DNA from: Microglena sp. YARC
Taxonomy: Eukaryota > Chlorophyta > Chlorophyceae > Chlamydomonadales > Chlamydomonadaceae
DNA: 64,000 nucleotides
Assembly (NCBI GenBank): GCA_022414725.1
Contig: CM039463.1
Location: forward strand, 30,920,328-30,984,327
Reading direction: 5' to 3'
The position numbers and the translations under genes were made by a program. The first letter of the stretch is position 1; each line of letters begins with the position of its first letter. The notes below the pieces were generated by a model that made no database searches, was not told where the DNA came from, and was given only the letters and a program-made list of their open reading frames with translations. Positions 12,601 to 27,000 of the stretch are shown piece after piece.

Positions 12601-15600
12601 TAGGTCAGGTACATGTCAGTGAGGGTGGGTGGGTGTGTGGATGGGTAGGTCAGGTACATGTCAGTGAGGGTGGGTGGGTGGGTGGATGGGTAGGCAGGTA
12701 CATGTCAGTGAGGGTGGGTGGGTGGGTGGATGGGTAGGTCAGGTACATGTCAGTGAGGGTGGGTGGGTGGGTGGATGGGTAGGTCAGGTACATGTCAGTG
12801 AGGGTGGGTGGGTGGGTGGATGGGTAGGTCAGGTACATGTCAGTGAGGGTGGGTGGGTGGGTGGATGGGTAGGTCAGGTTACATGTCATGAGGTGGGTGG
12901 GTGGGTGGATGGGTAGGTCAGGTACATGTCAGTGAGGGTGGGTGGGTGGGTGGATGGGTAGGTCAGGTACATGTCAGTGAGGGGGTGGGTGGGTGGGTGG
13001 ATGGGTAGGTCAGGTACATGTCAGTGAGGGTGGGTGGGTGGGTGGATGGGTAGGTCAGGTACATGTCAGTGAGGGTGGGTGGGTGTGTGGATGGGTAGGT
13101 CAGGTACATGTCAGTGAGGGTGGGTGGTCAGTGTGTGGATGGGTAGGTCAGGGTACATGTCAGTGAGGGTGGGTGGGTGTGGTGGATGGGCATAGGTCAG
13201 GTACATGTCAGTGAGGGTGGGTGGGTGGGTGGATGGGTAGGTCAGGTACATGTCAGTGAGGGTGGGTGGGTGGGTGGATGGGTAGGTCAGGTACATGTCA
13301 GTGAGGGTGGTGGGTGGTGGGATGGGTAGGTCAGGTACATGTCAGTGAGGGTGGGTGGGTGTGTGGATGGGTAGGGTCAGGTACATGTCAGTGAGGGTGG
13401 GTGGGTGGTGGATGGGTAGGTCAGGTACATGTCAGTGAGGGTGGGTGGGTGGTGGATGGGTAGGTCAGTACATGTCAGTGAGGGTGGGTGGGTGGGTGGA
13501 TGGGTAGGCAGGTACATGTCAGTGAGGGTGGGTGGGTGGGTGGATGGGTAGGTCAAGTACATGTCAGTGAGGGTGGTGGTGGGCGTAGGAGGTGGGAGGG
13601 TGGGTGTGGAGGGTAGGTCAGGTTACATGTCAGTGAGGGTGGGTGGGTGGGTGGGATGGGTAGGTCAGGTACATGTCAGTGAGGGTGGGTGGTGGTGGAT
13701 GGGTAAGGTCAGGTACATGTCAGGTGAGGGTGGGTGGGTGGTGAGATGGGTAGGTCAGGTACATGTCAGTGAGGGTGGGTGGGTGGGTGGATGGGTAGGT
13801 CAGGTACATGTCAGTGAGGGTGGGTGGGGGTGTGTGGATGGGTTAGGTCAGGTACATGTCAGTGAGGGTGGGTGGGTGGGTGGATGGGTAGGGTCAGGTA
13901 CATGTCAGTGAGGGTGGGTGGGTGGGTGGATGGGTAGGTCAGGTACATGTCAGTGAGGGTGGGTGGGGTGGGTGTGATGGGTAGGTCAGGTACATGTCAG
14001 TGAGGGTGGGTGGGTGGGTGGATGGGTAGGTCAGGTACATGTCAGTGAGGGTGGGTGGGTGGGTGGATGGGTAGGTCAGGTACATGTCAGTGAGGGTGGG
14101 TGGGTGGGTGGATGGGTAGGTCAGGTACATGTCAGTGAGGGTGGGTGGGTGGGTGGATGGGTAGGTCAGGTACATGTCAGTGAGGGTGGGTGGGTGGGTG
14201 GATGGGTAGGTCAGGTACATGTCAGTGAGGGTGGGTGGGTGGGTGGATGGGTAGGTCAGGTACATGTCAGTGAGGGTGGGTGGGTGGGTGGATGGGTAGG
14301 TCAGGTACATGTCAGTGAGGTGGGTGGGTGTGTGGATGGGTAGGTCAGGTACATGTCAGTGAGGGTGGGTGGGTGGGTGGATGGGTAGGTCAGGTACATG
14401 TCAGTGAGGGTGGGTGGGTGTGTGGTATGGGTAGTCAGTACATGTCAGTGAGGTGGTGGGTGGGTGGATGGGTAGGTCAGTACATGTCAGTGAGGGTGGG
14501 TGGGTGGGTGGATGGGTAGGTCAGGTACATGTCAGTGAGGGTGGGTGGGTGGTGGATGGGTAGGTCAGGTACATGTCAGTGAGGCGTGGGTGGTGGTTGT
14601 GGATGGGTAGGTCAGGTACATGTCAGTGAGGGGTGGGTGGGTGGGTGGATGGGTAGGTCAGGTACATGTCAGTGAGGGTGGGTGGGTGGGGTATGGTGGT
14701 GATGTAGGTCAGGTACATGTCAGTGAGGGTGGGTGGGTGTGGTGGATGGGTAGGTCAGTACATGGTCAGGTACATGTCAGTGAGGGTGGGTGGGTGGGTG
14801 TGGATGGGTAGGTCAGGTACATGTCAGTGAGGGTGGGTGGGTGGGTGGAATGGGTAGGTCAGGTACATGTCAGTGAGGGTGGGTGGGTGGGTGGTGGATG
14901 GTAGTCAGGTCAGGTTACATGTCAGTGAGGGTGGGTGGGTGGGTGGATGGGTAGGTCAGGTACATGTCAGTGAGGGTGGGTGGGTGGGTGTGGATGGGTA
15001 GGTCAGGTACATGTCAGTGAGGGTGGGTGGGTGGGTGGATGGGTTAGGTCAGGTACATGTCAGTGAGGGTGGGTGGGTGTGTGGATGGGTAGGTCAGGTA
15101 CATGTCAGTGAGGGTGGGTGGGTGTGTGGATGGGTAGGTCAGGTACATGTCAGTGAGGGTGGGTGGGTGGGTATGGGTAGGTCAGGTACATGTCAGTGAG
15201 GGTGGGTGGGTGGGTGGATGGGTAGGTCAGGTACATGTCAGTGAGGGTGGGTGGGTGTGGTGGATGGGTAGGTCAGGTACATGTCAGTGAGGGTGGGTGG
15301 GTGGGTGGATGGGTAGGTCAGGTACATGTCAGTGAGGGTGGGTGGGTGGGTGGATGGGTAGGTCAGGTACATGTCAGTGAGGGTGGGTGGGTGGTGGATG
15401 GGTAGGTCAGGTACATGTCAGTGAGGGTGGGTGGGTGGGTGGATGGGTAGGTCAGGTACATGTCAGTGAGGGTGGGTGGGGTGTGTGGATGGGTAGGTCA
15501 GGTACATGTCAGTGAGGGTGGGTGGGTGGGTGGATGGGTAGGTCAGGTACATGTCAGTGAGGGTGGGTGGGTGGTGGTGGATGGGTAGGTCAGGTACATG

Positions 15601-18600
15601 TCAGTGAGGGTGGGTGGGTGGGTGGATGGGTAGGTCAGGTACATGTCAGTGAGGGTGGGTGGGTGGTGGATGGTAGGTCAGGTACATGTCAGTGAGGGTG
15701 GGTGGGTGGGTGGATGGGTAGGTCAGGTACATGTCAGTGAGGGTGGGTGGGTGGGTGGATGGTAGGTCAGGTACATGTCAGTGAGGGTGGGTGGGTGTGT
15801 GGATGGGTAGGTCAGGTACATGTCAGTGAGGGTGGGTGGGTGGGTGGATGGGTAGGTCAGGTACATGTCAGTGAGGGTGGGTGGGTGTGTGGATGGGTAG
15901 GTCAGGTACATGTCAGTGAGGGTGGGTGGGTGGGTGGATGGGTAGGTCAGGTACATGTCAGTGAGGGTGGGTGGGTGTGTGGATGGGTAGGTCAGGTACA
16001 TGTCAGTGAGGGTGGGTGGGTGGGTGGATGGGTAGGTCAGGTACATGTCAGTGAGGGTGGGTGGGTGGGTGGATGGGTAGGTCAGGTACATGTCAGTGAG
16101 GGTGGGTGGGTGGGTGGATGGGTAGGTCAGGTACATGTCAGTGAGGGTGGGTGGGTGGTGGATGGGTAGGTCAGGTACATGTCAGTGAGGGTGGGTGGGT
16201 GGGTGGATGGTAGGTCAGGTACATGTCAGTGAGGGTGGGTGGGTGGGTGGATGGGTAGGTCAGGTACATGTCAGTGAGGGTGGGTGGGTGGGTGGATGGG
16301 TAGGTCAGGTACATGTCAGTGAGGGTGGGTGGGTGGGTGGATGGGTAGGTCAGGTACATGTCAGTGAGGGTGGGTGGGTGTGTGGATGGGTAGGTCAGGT
16401 ACATGTCAGTGAGGGTGGGTGGGTGGGTGGATGGGTAGGTCAGGTACATGTCAGTGAGGGTGGGTGGGTGGGTGGATGGGTAGGTCAGGTACATGTCAGT
16501 GAGGGTGGGTGGGTGGGTGGATGGGTAGGTCAGGTACATGTCAGTGAGGGTGGGTGGGTGGGTGTGGATGGGTAGGTCAGGTACATGTCAGTGAGGGTGG
16601 GTGGGTGGGTGGTGGATGGGTAGGTCAGGTACATGTCAGTGAGGGTGGGTGGGTGGGTGGATGGTAGGTCAGGTACATGTCAGTGAGGGTGGGTGGGTGT
16701 GTGGATGGGTAGGTCAGGTACATGTCAGTGAGGGTGGGTGGGTGGGTGGATGGGTAGGTCAGGTACATGTCAGTGAGGGTGGGTGGGTGGGTGGATGGGT
16801 AGGTCAGGTACATGTCAGTGAGGGTGGGTGGGTGGGTGGATGGGTAGGTCAGGTACATGTCAGTGAGGGTGGGTGGGTGGGTGTGTGGATGGGTAGGTCA
16901 GGTACATGTCAGTGAGGGTGGGTGGGTGGGTGGATGGGTAGGTCAGGTACATGTCAGTGAGGGTGGGTGGGTGGTGGATGGGTAGGTCAGGTACATGTCA
17001 GTGAGGGGTGGGTGGGTGGGTGGATGGGTAGGTCAGGTACATGTCAGTGAGGGTGGGTGGGTGTGGGTGGATGGGTAGGTCAGGTACATGTCAGTGAGGG
17101 TGGGTGGGTGTGGTGGATGGGTATGGTCAGGTACATGTCAGTGAGGGTGGGTGGGTGGGTGGATGGGTAGGTCAGGTACATGTCAGTGAGGGTGGGTGGG
17201 TGGTGGATGGGTAGGTCAGGTACATGTCAGTGAGGGTGGGTGGGTGGGTGATGGGTAGGGTCAGGTACATGTCAGTGAGGGGGTGGGTGGGTGTGGTGAT
17301 GGGTGGGTATGGTCAGGTACATGTCAGTGAGGGGTGGGTGGGTGGATGGTGGTCAGGATGGGGTGGGTGGGTGGGTGATGGTCAGGTACATGTCAGTGAG
17401 GGTGGGTGGGTGTGGATGGGTAGGTCAGGTACATGTCAGTGAGGGTGGGTGGGTGGGTGGATGGGTAGGTCAAGGTACATGTCAGTGAGGGTGGGTGGGT
17501 GGGTGGATGGGTAGGTCAGGTACATGTCAGTGAGGGTGGGTGGGTGGGTGGATGGGTAGGTCAGGTACATGTCAGTGAGGGTGGGTGGGTGGGTGGATGG
17601 GTAGGTCAGGTACATGTCAGTGAGGGTGGGTGGGTGGGTGGATGGGTAGGTCAGGTACATGTCAGTGAGGGTGGGTGGGTGGGTGGATGGGTAGGTCAGG
17701 TACATGTCAGTGAGGGTGGGTGGGGTGGGTGTGGATGGGTAGGTCAGGTACATGTCAGTGAGGGTGGGTGGGTGGGTGGATGGGTAGGTCAGGTACATGT
17801 CAGTGAGGGTGGGTGGGTGGGTGGATGGGTAGGTCAGGTACATGTCAGTGAGGGTGGGTGGGTGGGTGGATGGGTAGGTCAGGTACATGTCAGTGAGGGT
17901 GGGTGGGTGTGTGGATGGGGTAGGTCAGGTACATGTCAGTGAGGGTGGGTGGGTGGGTGGATGGGTAGGTCAGGTACATGTCAGTGAGGGTGGGTGGGTG
18001 GGTGGATGGGTAGGTCAGGTACATGTCAGTGAGGGTGGGTGGGTGGGTGGATGGGTAGGTCAGGTACATGTCAGTGAGGGGGTGGGTGGGTGTGTGGATG
18101 GGTAGGTCCAGTACATGTCAGTGAGGGTGGGTGGGTGTGTGGATGGGTAGGTCAGGTACATGTCAGTGAGGGTGGGTGGGTGTGGATGGGTAGGCCAAGT
18201 ACATGTCAGTGAGGGTGGTGTGGGTGGGTGGATGGTAGGTCAGGTACATGTCAGTGAGGGGTGGGTGGGTGGGTGGTTGGGTAGGTCAGGTACATGTCAG
18301 TGAGGGTGGGTGGGTGGGGTGGATGGGTAGGTCAGGTACATGTCAGTGAGGGTGGGTGGGTGGGTGGGATGGGTAGGTCAGGTAACATGTCAGTGAGGGT
18401 GGGTGGGTGATGGGTAGGTCAGGTACATGTCAGTGAGGGTGGGTGGGTGGGTGGATGGGTAGGTCAGGTACATGTCAGTGAGGGTGGGTGGGTGGGTGGG
18501 ATGGGTAGGTCAAAGGTACATGTCAGTGAGGGTGGGTGGGTGGGTGGATGGGTAGGGTCAGGTACATGTCAGTGAGGGGTGGGTGGGTGGGTGGATGGGT

Positions 18601-21600
18601 AGGTACATGTCAGGAGGGTACAGGGTAGTCAGTGAGGGTGGGTGGGTGGGTGGAGGTGGGTAGGTTAGGTCAGGTACATGTCAGTGAGGGTGGTGGGTGG
18701 GTGGGTATGGGTAGGTCAGGTACATGTCAGTGAGGGTGGGTGGGTGGGTGGATGGGTAGGTCAGGTACATGTCAGTGAGGGTGGGTGGGGTGTGGGATGT
18801 CAGCAAGTGGTGTAGGTCAGGTACATGTCAGTGAGGGTGGGTGGGTGTGGTGGAGGTGGGTAGGGTGGGTGGGTGGATGGGTTAGGTAGGTCATGTCAGT
18901 GAGGAGTGGGTGGGTGGGTGGATGGGCAGGTCAGGTACATGTCAGTGAGGGTGGGTGGGTGTGTGGATGGGTAGGTCAGGTACATGTCAGTGAGGGTGGG
19001 TGGGTGGGTGGGTATGGGTAGGTCAGGTACATGTCAGTGGAGGGTGGGTGGGGTGGTGTGGGTAGGTTCAGGTACATACAATGTCAGTGAGGGTGGGTGG
19101 GTGGTGTGGATGGGTAGGTCAGGTTGTCAATGTCAGTGAGGGTGGGTGGGTGTGGATGGGTAGGTCAGGTACATGTCAGTGAGGGTGGGTGGGTGGGTGA
19201 TGGGTAGGTCAGGTACATGTCAGTGAGGGTGGGTGGGTGGGTGGATGATGGTAGGTCAGGTACATGTCAGTGAGGGTGGGTGGGTGGGTGGATGGGTAGG
19301 TCAGGTACATGTCAGTGAGGGTGGGTGGGTGGGTGTGATGGGTAGGTCAGGTACATGTCAGTGAGGGTGGGTGGGTGTGTGGATGGGTAGGGTCAGTACA
19401 TGTCAGTGAGGGTGGGTGGGTGGGTGGATGGGTAGGTCAGGTACATGTCAGTGAGGGTGGGTGGGTGGGTGGATGGGTAGGTAGGTACATGTCAGTGAGG
19501 GTGGGGGTGGGTGGGTGATGGGTTAGGTCAGGTACATGTCAGTGAGGGTGGGTGGGTGGGTGGATGGGTAGGTCAGGTACATGTCAGTGAGGGTGGGTGG
19601 GTGTGGTGGATGGGTAGGGTCAGGTACATGTCAGTGAGGGTGGGTGGGTGGGTGGATGGGTAGGTCAAAGTAACATGTCAGTGAGGGTGGGTGGGTGGGT
19701 GGATGGGTAGGTCAGGTAACATGTCAGTGAGGGTGGGTGGGTGGGTGGATGGTAGGTCAGGTACATGTCAGTGAGGGTGGGTGGGTGGGTGGATGGGTAG
19801 GTCAGGTACATGTCAGTGAGGGTGGGGGGTGGTGGGTGGATGGGTAGGTTCAGGTACATGTCAGTGAGGGTGGGTGGGTTGGGTGATGTAGTAGGTCAGG
19901 TACATGTCAGTGAGGGTGGGTGGGTGGGTGGATGGGTAGGGTCAGGTACATGTCAGTGAGGGTGGGTGGGTGGGTGGATGGGTAGGTCAGGTACATGTCA
20001 GTGAGGGTGGGTGGGTGGGTGGTGGATGGGTAGCAGGTACATGTCAGTGAGGGTGGGTGGGTGGTGGATGGGTAGGTCAGGTACATGTCAGTGAGGGTGG
20101 GTGGGTGATGGGGTACATGTCAGTGAATGGGTAGGTCAGGTACATGTCAGTGAGGGTGGGTGGGTGGTGGATGGGTAGGTCAGGTACATGTCAGTGAGGG
20201 TGGGTGGGTGGGTGGATGGGTAGGTCAGGTACATGTCAGTGAGGGTGGGTGGGTGGGTGGATGGTAGGTCAGGTACAGTGTCAGTGAGGGTGGGTGGGTG
20301 TGTGGATGGGTAGGTCAGGTACATGTCAGTGAGGGTGGGTGGGTGGGTGGATGGGTAGGTCAGGTACATGTCAGTGAGGGTGGGTGGGTGTGTGGATGGG
20401 TAGGTCAGGTACATGTCAGTGAGGGTGGGTGGGTGGGTGGATGGGTAGGCAAGTACAATGTCAGTCGAGGGTGGGTGGGTGTGGTGGATGGGTAGGTTTC
20501 AGGTACATGTCAGTGAGGGTGGGTGGGTGGTGGATGGGTAGGTCAGGTACATGTCAGTGAGGGTGGGTGGGTGATGGGACAGGTACATGTCAGTGAGGGT
20601 GGGTGGGTGGGTGGATGGGTAGGTCAGGTACATGTCAGTGAGGGGTGGGTGGGTGGGTGGATGGGTAGGTCAGGTACATGTCAGTGAGGGTGGGTGGGTG
20701 TGGAATGGATGGGTAGGTCAGGTACATGTCAGTGAGGGTGGGTGGTGTGGTGGATGGGTAGGTCAGGTACATGTCAGTGAGGGGTGGGTGGGTGGTGGAT
20801 GGGTAGGTCAGGTACATGTCAGTGAGGGTGGGTGGGTGGGTGGATGGGTAGGTCAGGTACATGTCAGTGAGGGTGGGTGGGTGGGTGGATGGGTAGGTCA
20901 GGTACATGTCAGTGAGGGTGGGTGGGTGGGTGGATGGGTAGGTCAGGTACATGTCAGTGAGGGTGGGTGGGTGGGTGGATGGGTAGGTCAGGTACATGTC
21001 AGTGAGGGTGGTGGGTGGGTGGGTGGTGGGGTAGGTCCAGGTACATGTCAGTGAGGGTGGGTGGGTGGGTGGATGGGTAGGTCAGGTACATGTCAGTGAG
21101 GGTGGGTGGGTGGTGGATGGGTAGGTCAGGTACATGTCAGTGAGGGTGGGTGGGTGGTGGATGGGTAGGTCAGGTACATGTCAGTGAGGGTGGGTGGGTG
21201 GGTGGATGGGTAGGGTCAGGTACATGTCAGTGAGGGTGGGTGGGTGGGTGGATGGGTAGGTCAGGTACATGTCAGTGAGGGTGGGTGGGTGGGTGGATGG
21301 GTAGGTCAGGTACATGTCAGTGAGGGTGGGTGGGTGGGTGGATGGGTAGGTCAGGTACATGTCAGTGAGGGTGGGTGGGTGTGTGGATGGGTAGGCCAAG
21401 TACATGTCAGTGAGGGTGGGTGGGTGGGGTGGATGGGTAGGATCATGGGTACATACATGTCAGTGAGGGTGGGTGGGTGGGTGGATGGGTAGGCAGGTAC
21501 ATGTCAGTGAGGGTGGGTGGTGTGTGGAGGGTGGGTGGGTGGATGGGTAGGTAGGTACATGTCAGTGAGGGTGGGTATGGGTGGGTGGATGGTAGGTCAG

Positions 21601-24080
21601 GTACATGTCAGTGAGGGTGGGTGGGTGGGTGGATGGGTAGGTCCAGGTACATGTCAGTGAGGGGTGGGTGGGTGGGTGGATGGGTAGGTCAGGTACATGT
21701 CAGTGAGGGTGGGTGGGTGGGTGATGGGTAGGGTCGTCAAGTACATGTCAGTGAGTGGGTGGGTGGGATGGATGGGTAGGTCAGGTACATGTCAGTGAGG
21801 GTGGGTGGGTGGTGGATGGTTAGGCAGGTACATGTCCAGTGAGGGTGGGTGGGTGGGGGTAGGTCATGGGAGGGTGGGTGGGTGAGGTAGGTCAGGTACA
21901 TGTCAGTGAGGGTGGGTGGGTGTGTGGATGGGTAGGTCAGGTAATGTCAGTGAGGGTGGGTGGGTGGGTGGATGGGTAGGTCAGGTACAAGGTTGTCAGT
22001 GAGGGTGGGTGGGTGGGTGGATGGGTAGGTCAGGTAAAAATGTCAGTGAGGGTGTGGGTGTGGGTGGATGGGTAGGTCAGGTACATGTCAGTGAGGGTGG
22101 GTGGGTGTGTGGATGGGTAGGTTCAGGTACATGTCAGTGAGGGTGGGTGGGTGTGTGGATGGGTAGGTCAGGTACATGTCAGTGAGGGTGGGTGGGTGGG
22201 TGGATGTCAGTGAGTAGGTAGGTCAGGTACATGTCAGTGAGGGTGGGTGGGTGGGTGGATGGGTAGGTCAGGTACATGTCAGTGAGGGTGGGTGGGTGGG
22301 TGGGTGGGTAACATGGTCAGTGAGGGTGGGTGGGTGGATGGGTAGTTCAGGTAAACATGTACAAGTGTCAGTGAGGGTGGGGGGTGGGTGGGTGGGAGGT
22401 ACATGTCAGTGAGGGTGGGTTGGGTGGGGTGGAGGTCAGGTACATGTCAGTGAGGGTGGGTGGTGGTGTGTGGATGGGTAGGTCAGGTACATGTCAGTGA
22501 GGGTGGGTGGGTGTGGGTGTACATGATGGGTGGGTGGTGGTGGAGGGTAGGTAAAGTACATGTCAGTGGAGGGTGGGTGGGTGGTGGATGGGTAGGTCAG
22601 GTACATGTCAGTGAGGGTGGGTGGGTGGGTGGAGGGTAGGTCAGGTACATGTCAGTGAGGGTGGGTGGGTGGGTGGATGGGTAGGCCAGGTCATGTCAGT
22701 GAGGGGTGGGTGGTGTGGTCATGGGTGGATCAGGTACATGTCAGTGAGGGTGGGTGGGTGGGTGGATGGGTAGGTCAGGTACATGTCAGTGAGGGTGGGT
22801 GGCGTGGGTGGATGGGTAGGTCAGGTACATGTCAGTGAGGGTGGGTGGGTGGGTGGATGGGTAGGTCAGGTACATGTCAGTGAGGGTGGGTGGGTGTTGT
22901 GGATAGGGTGGTGGTGGAGGTCAGGTACATGTCAGTGAGGGTGGGTGGGTGGGATGGGTAGGTAGGTACAGTGTAGGAGGGTGGGTGGGTGGGTGGAGGG
23001 TAGTCAGGTACATGTCAGTGAGGGTGGGTGGGTGGGTGGATGGGTAGGTCAGTACATGTCAGTGAGGGTGGGTGGGGGTGGGTGGATGGGTAGGTGGGTG
23101 GGTGGATGGGTGGCAGGTACATGTCAGTGAGGGTGGGTGGGTGGTGGATGGGTAGGTCAGGTACATGTCAGTGAGGGTGGGTGGGTGGGTGGGATGGGTA
23201 GGGCAAGTACATGTCGTGAGGGGGTGGGTGGGTGGGTGGATGGGTAGGATCAGTGACATGTCAGTGAGGGTGGGTGGGTGGGTGTGTGTGGGTATGGTAG
23301 GTCAGGTACATGTCAGTGAGGGTGGGTGGGTGGGTGTGGATGGGTAGGTCAGGTACATGTCAGTGAGGGTGGGTGGGTGGGTGGATGGGTAGGTCAGGTA
23401 CATGTCAGTGAGGGTGGGTGGGTGGGGTGGATGGGTAGGTAGGTCAGGTACATGTCCAGTGAGGGTGGGGTGGGTGGGTGGATGGGTAGGTCAGGTACAT
23501 GTCAGTGAGGGTGGGTGGGTGGGTGGATGGGTAGTCAGGTACATGTCAGTGAGGGTGGTGGGTGTTGTGGATGGGTAGGGTCAGGTCATGTCAGTGAGGG
23601 TGGGTGGGTGTGTGTGGGTAGGTTCAGGTACATGTCAGTGAGGGTGGGTGGGTGTGGTGGATGGGTAGGTCAGGTACATGTCAGTGAGGGTGGGTGGGTG
23701 GGGTGGATGGGTAGGTCAGGTACATGTCAGTGAGGGTGGGTGGGTGGGTGATGGGTAGGTCAGGTACATGTCAGTGAGGGTGGGTGTGGGTGGATGGGTA
23801 GGTCAGGTACATGTCAGTGAGGGTGGGGTGGGTGGGTGGGATGGGGTAGGTCAGGTCATGTCAGTGAGGGTGGGTGGGTGGGGTGGATGGGTAGGTCAGG
23901 TACATGTCAGTGAGGGTGGGTGGGTGTGGGTGGGATGGGTAGGGTCCAGGTACATGTCAGTGAGGGTGGGTGGGTGGGTGGAGGGTGTACATGTCAGTGA
24001 GGGGTGGGGTGGGTGTGTGGATGGGTAGGTCAGGTACATGTCAGTGAGGGTGGGTGGGTGGGTGGATGGGTAGGTTCAGG
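672..24080 (+). repeat. 45-bp G-rich minisatellite, well-ordered part
   Basis: The unit is GGTAGGTCAGGTACATGTCA followed by GTGAGGGTGGGTGGGTGGGT and GGATG, repeated head to tail without any orientation switch. Main variants are a T replacing G in the last GGGTGG (giving GTGTGG) and one-base indels in the G/T part; the GTACATGTCAGTGAGG core is almost invariant. Most units carry four GGG runs separated by single T, a textbook parallel G-quadruplex motif. Because 45 is a multiple of 3 and one frame on each strand lacks stops, long repetitive open frames appear on both strands. Frequent indels break them, so I do not call them genes. Confidence 0.97.
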
Positions 24081-27000
24081 TACAGGTCAGGTACATGTGT
24101 GTATTGACCAGTGTCAAAGGTGAGGGTGGGTGTTCGGGTCGTGGGGGCTGTGAGTATAGGGTCAGGTGGGCTGGGGTTGTGTTGACATGTGGGTGGGTGT
24201 GTGGATGGTAGAGGTCAGCGTACATGTGTGGGTGGGTGGTGGTGAAGATGGGTCAGGTACATGTCAGGTGGGTGGGTGGATTGGGCAAGTAGTTTGTTGT
24301 GATGAGGCAAGTGGGTGGGTGGATGGGTAGGTCATACATGTGGGTGTGGTGGATGGGTGGATCAGGTACATGTCAGTGATGGGTAGTCAGGTACATGTCA
24401 ACATGGTCAAGGGTGGGGTGGATAGGATCAGGTAGGCATGTCAGTCGAGGGTGTTTGCGGTGGGTGGGTGTGGATGGGTAGGTCAGGTCAGGGGAGGGTG
24501 GGTGGGTGGATGGGTCAGGTCAGGTAACAAGGGGTGGGCGTGTGTAGGGTATGCGGCGTGGGTGGAATGGGTTCAGTACATGTCAGTGAGGGTGGGTGGG
24601 TGGGGTCAGTGGAGCCTAGGGTACATGTAGTGCAGTACAAGTGACAGGTGGTACATGTCATGGAGGTGGGTGGGTGGGTGGATGGCGTAAGGTCAGGTAC
24701 ATGTCAGTGAGGGTGGGTGGGCTGTCGTGATGGGTAGAGTCAAGGTACATGTCAGATTGAGGGGTGGGTGGGTGGGTGGATGGGTAGGCAAGTACACTGT
24801 CAGTGAGGGTGGGTGGGTGGGTGATGGGTAGGAATGGGTGGGTGGGTGGATGGGTAAGGTCAGGGTAACATGTCAGTGAGGGTGGGTGGGTGGTGGATGG
24901 GTAGGTCAAGTTACATGTCAGAAGTGAGGGTGGGTGGGTGTGTGGATGGGTAAGGCTCAGGTACATTGTCAACAGTGAGGGTGGGTGGGTGGGTGGATGG
25001 GTTAGGTCAAGAGTACATGTCAGTGAGGGTGGGTGGGTGGGTGATGGGTAGCGTCAGGGTGGGCTGGGTGTGTGGACTGGGTCAGAGTGTCAAGTGAGTA
25101 AAGGTGGGTGGGTGGTGGATGGGTAAGGTCATGGTACATGTCAGTGAGGGTGGGTGGGTGGTGGATGGGTAGGTCAGGTACATGTCAGTGAGGGTGGGTG
25201 GGTGGTGGATGGGTAGTGCCGGTACTGTCAGTGAGGGGGGTGGGTGGGATGGATGGCGTGGGTGGATGGGTAGGTCAGGTACATGTCAGTGAGGGTGGGT
25301 GGGTGGGTGGATGGGTAGGATCAAGGTACATGTCAGTGAGGGTGGGTGGGTGTGTGGATGGGTAGGTCAGGTACATGTCAGTGAGGTGGCGGGTGGGTGT
25401 GGATGGGCAGGTGTCAGTCGAGACGGATGGTAGGCACTGGTCAGTGGGGTGGGTGGCGTGTGGGATGGGTGGATGATGGGTAGTTTCAGGTACATGTCAG
25501 ATGAGGGTGTGTGGGTTGTGGAGGTAAGGTCAGGTACATGTCAGTGAGGGTGGGGGGTGTGTTGGTGGATAGCCGCGCAAGTGGTCAGTGGGTATGGTGT
25601 CTGGAACAGGTGTCATGAGGGGGCTGGGTGAGTGGAGCGTCAGTTGGGTGTCAGTAGGGATAGGTGTGTGGGGGTAGGTCAGGTACATGTCCAGAGGTGG
25701 GTGGGTGGGGTGTGTGGATGTGGGTAGGTACATAGCGGTAGTCAGGTGACATGTCAGTGAGGGTGATTGGGTGTGTGGATGGCGGTATGTCAGGAGGACG
25801 CCTACAAGTGTGTGAGGGGGTGGGTGGGTGGATGGTAGGAGTGTTACAATGTCAGTGAGGGTGGTGTGGAGTTGGGTGGAGGGTAGTCAGTCAGTAACAT
25901 GTCAGTGGGGTGGATGGGGGGTGTGTGGGGGTTCAAGTCCAGTGAGGGTGGGGTGTGTGTGGATTGGATAGGTCAGTACATTCAGTCAGGTGAGGGTGGT
26001 GTGGGGTGTGATGGATTGTAGGTAGGTATGTAGTGAAGGGTGGGTTGGGTGGTGGAATTGGTAGTCAGGTACAATGTCATCGAGGGGGTGGTCAGGGTAC
26101 ATGAGTGAGGTAGGTAGGTCACATGTCAGAGCGTGGTGGGTGTGTGGATGGGTTAGGTCAGGACATGTGCATGAGGGTGGGTGGTGTGGTGGATGGGTAG
26201 GTCAGGTACATGTCAGTGAGGGTGGGTGGGTGGTGGGTTTATGGGTAGGCCCACAACCCAGGGTCAGGTACATGTCAGTGATGAGGGTGGGTGGGTGGGG
26301 AATGGATGGGTAGGTCAGGTGTGAGGGTGGGTGGGTGTGGTGGATGGGGTAGTGTAGGTAAATGTCAGTGAGGGTGGGTGGGGTGTTGGATGGGATGGGT
26401 AAGGTCAGGTACAGGTCTAGTATCATGAGGGTGGGGGTGGTGGGCATTTTGGGAAGGTTAGGTCCGCAGGTACAAGATGTCAGTGTGAGGGTGGGTGGGT
26501 GGGTGGCGTGGATGGGTTAGGTTCAGGTACATGTCAGTGGAGGGTGGGTGGGTGTGGTGGATGGGTTAAGGTCAGGTACATGTTCAGATGAGGGTGGGTG
26601 GTGGTGCGGTGGTTAGTCAGTTTGAGGGTTGGGTGGGTGGGTGGATGGGAGGCAGGTACATGTCAGAGTGAGGGTGGTGGGGTGGGGATGGTGGTTCAGG
26701 TACCATGTCATGAGGTGGGTGGTGGTGAGGTAGGTCAGGTACATGTCAGTGTGGGTGGGGGTTGTGTGGATGGTTAGGTCAGGGTACATGTCAGTTGAGG
26801 GTGGGTGGGTGTGTGATAAGGTAGCTTCAGGTACATTTGTCAGTGTTAAGTCGGGTGTGTTGAGGGCTGCCCTCAGTACATGTCCGTGGGTGGGTGGGGG
26901 ATGTAGGTCATACTGTCAGGAGGTGTGTGGGTGGGTGGATGGTAGGTATTCAAGGTGAGGGTGGGGGTGTGGGTGGAATGGGTTAGGTCAGGTACATGTT

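Noticed and set aside
15720..16660. Possible ~450-bp higher-order repeat in the 45-bp array (GGATGGTAGG variant near 15,747, 16,195 and 16,649)
   Set aside because: The order of G and T variants between these marks differs from block to block, so the spacing may be chance.
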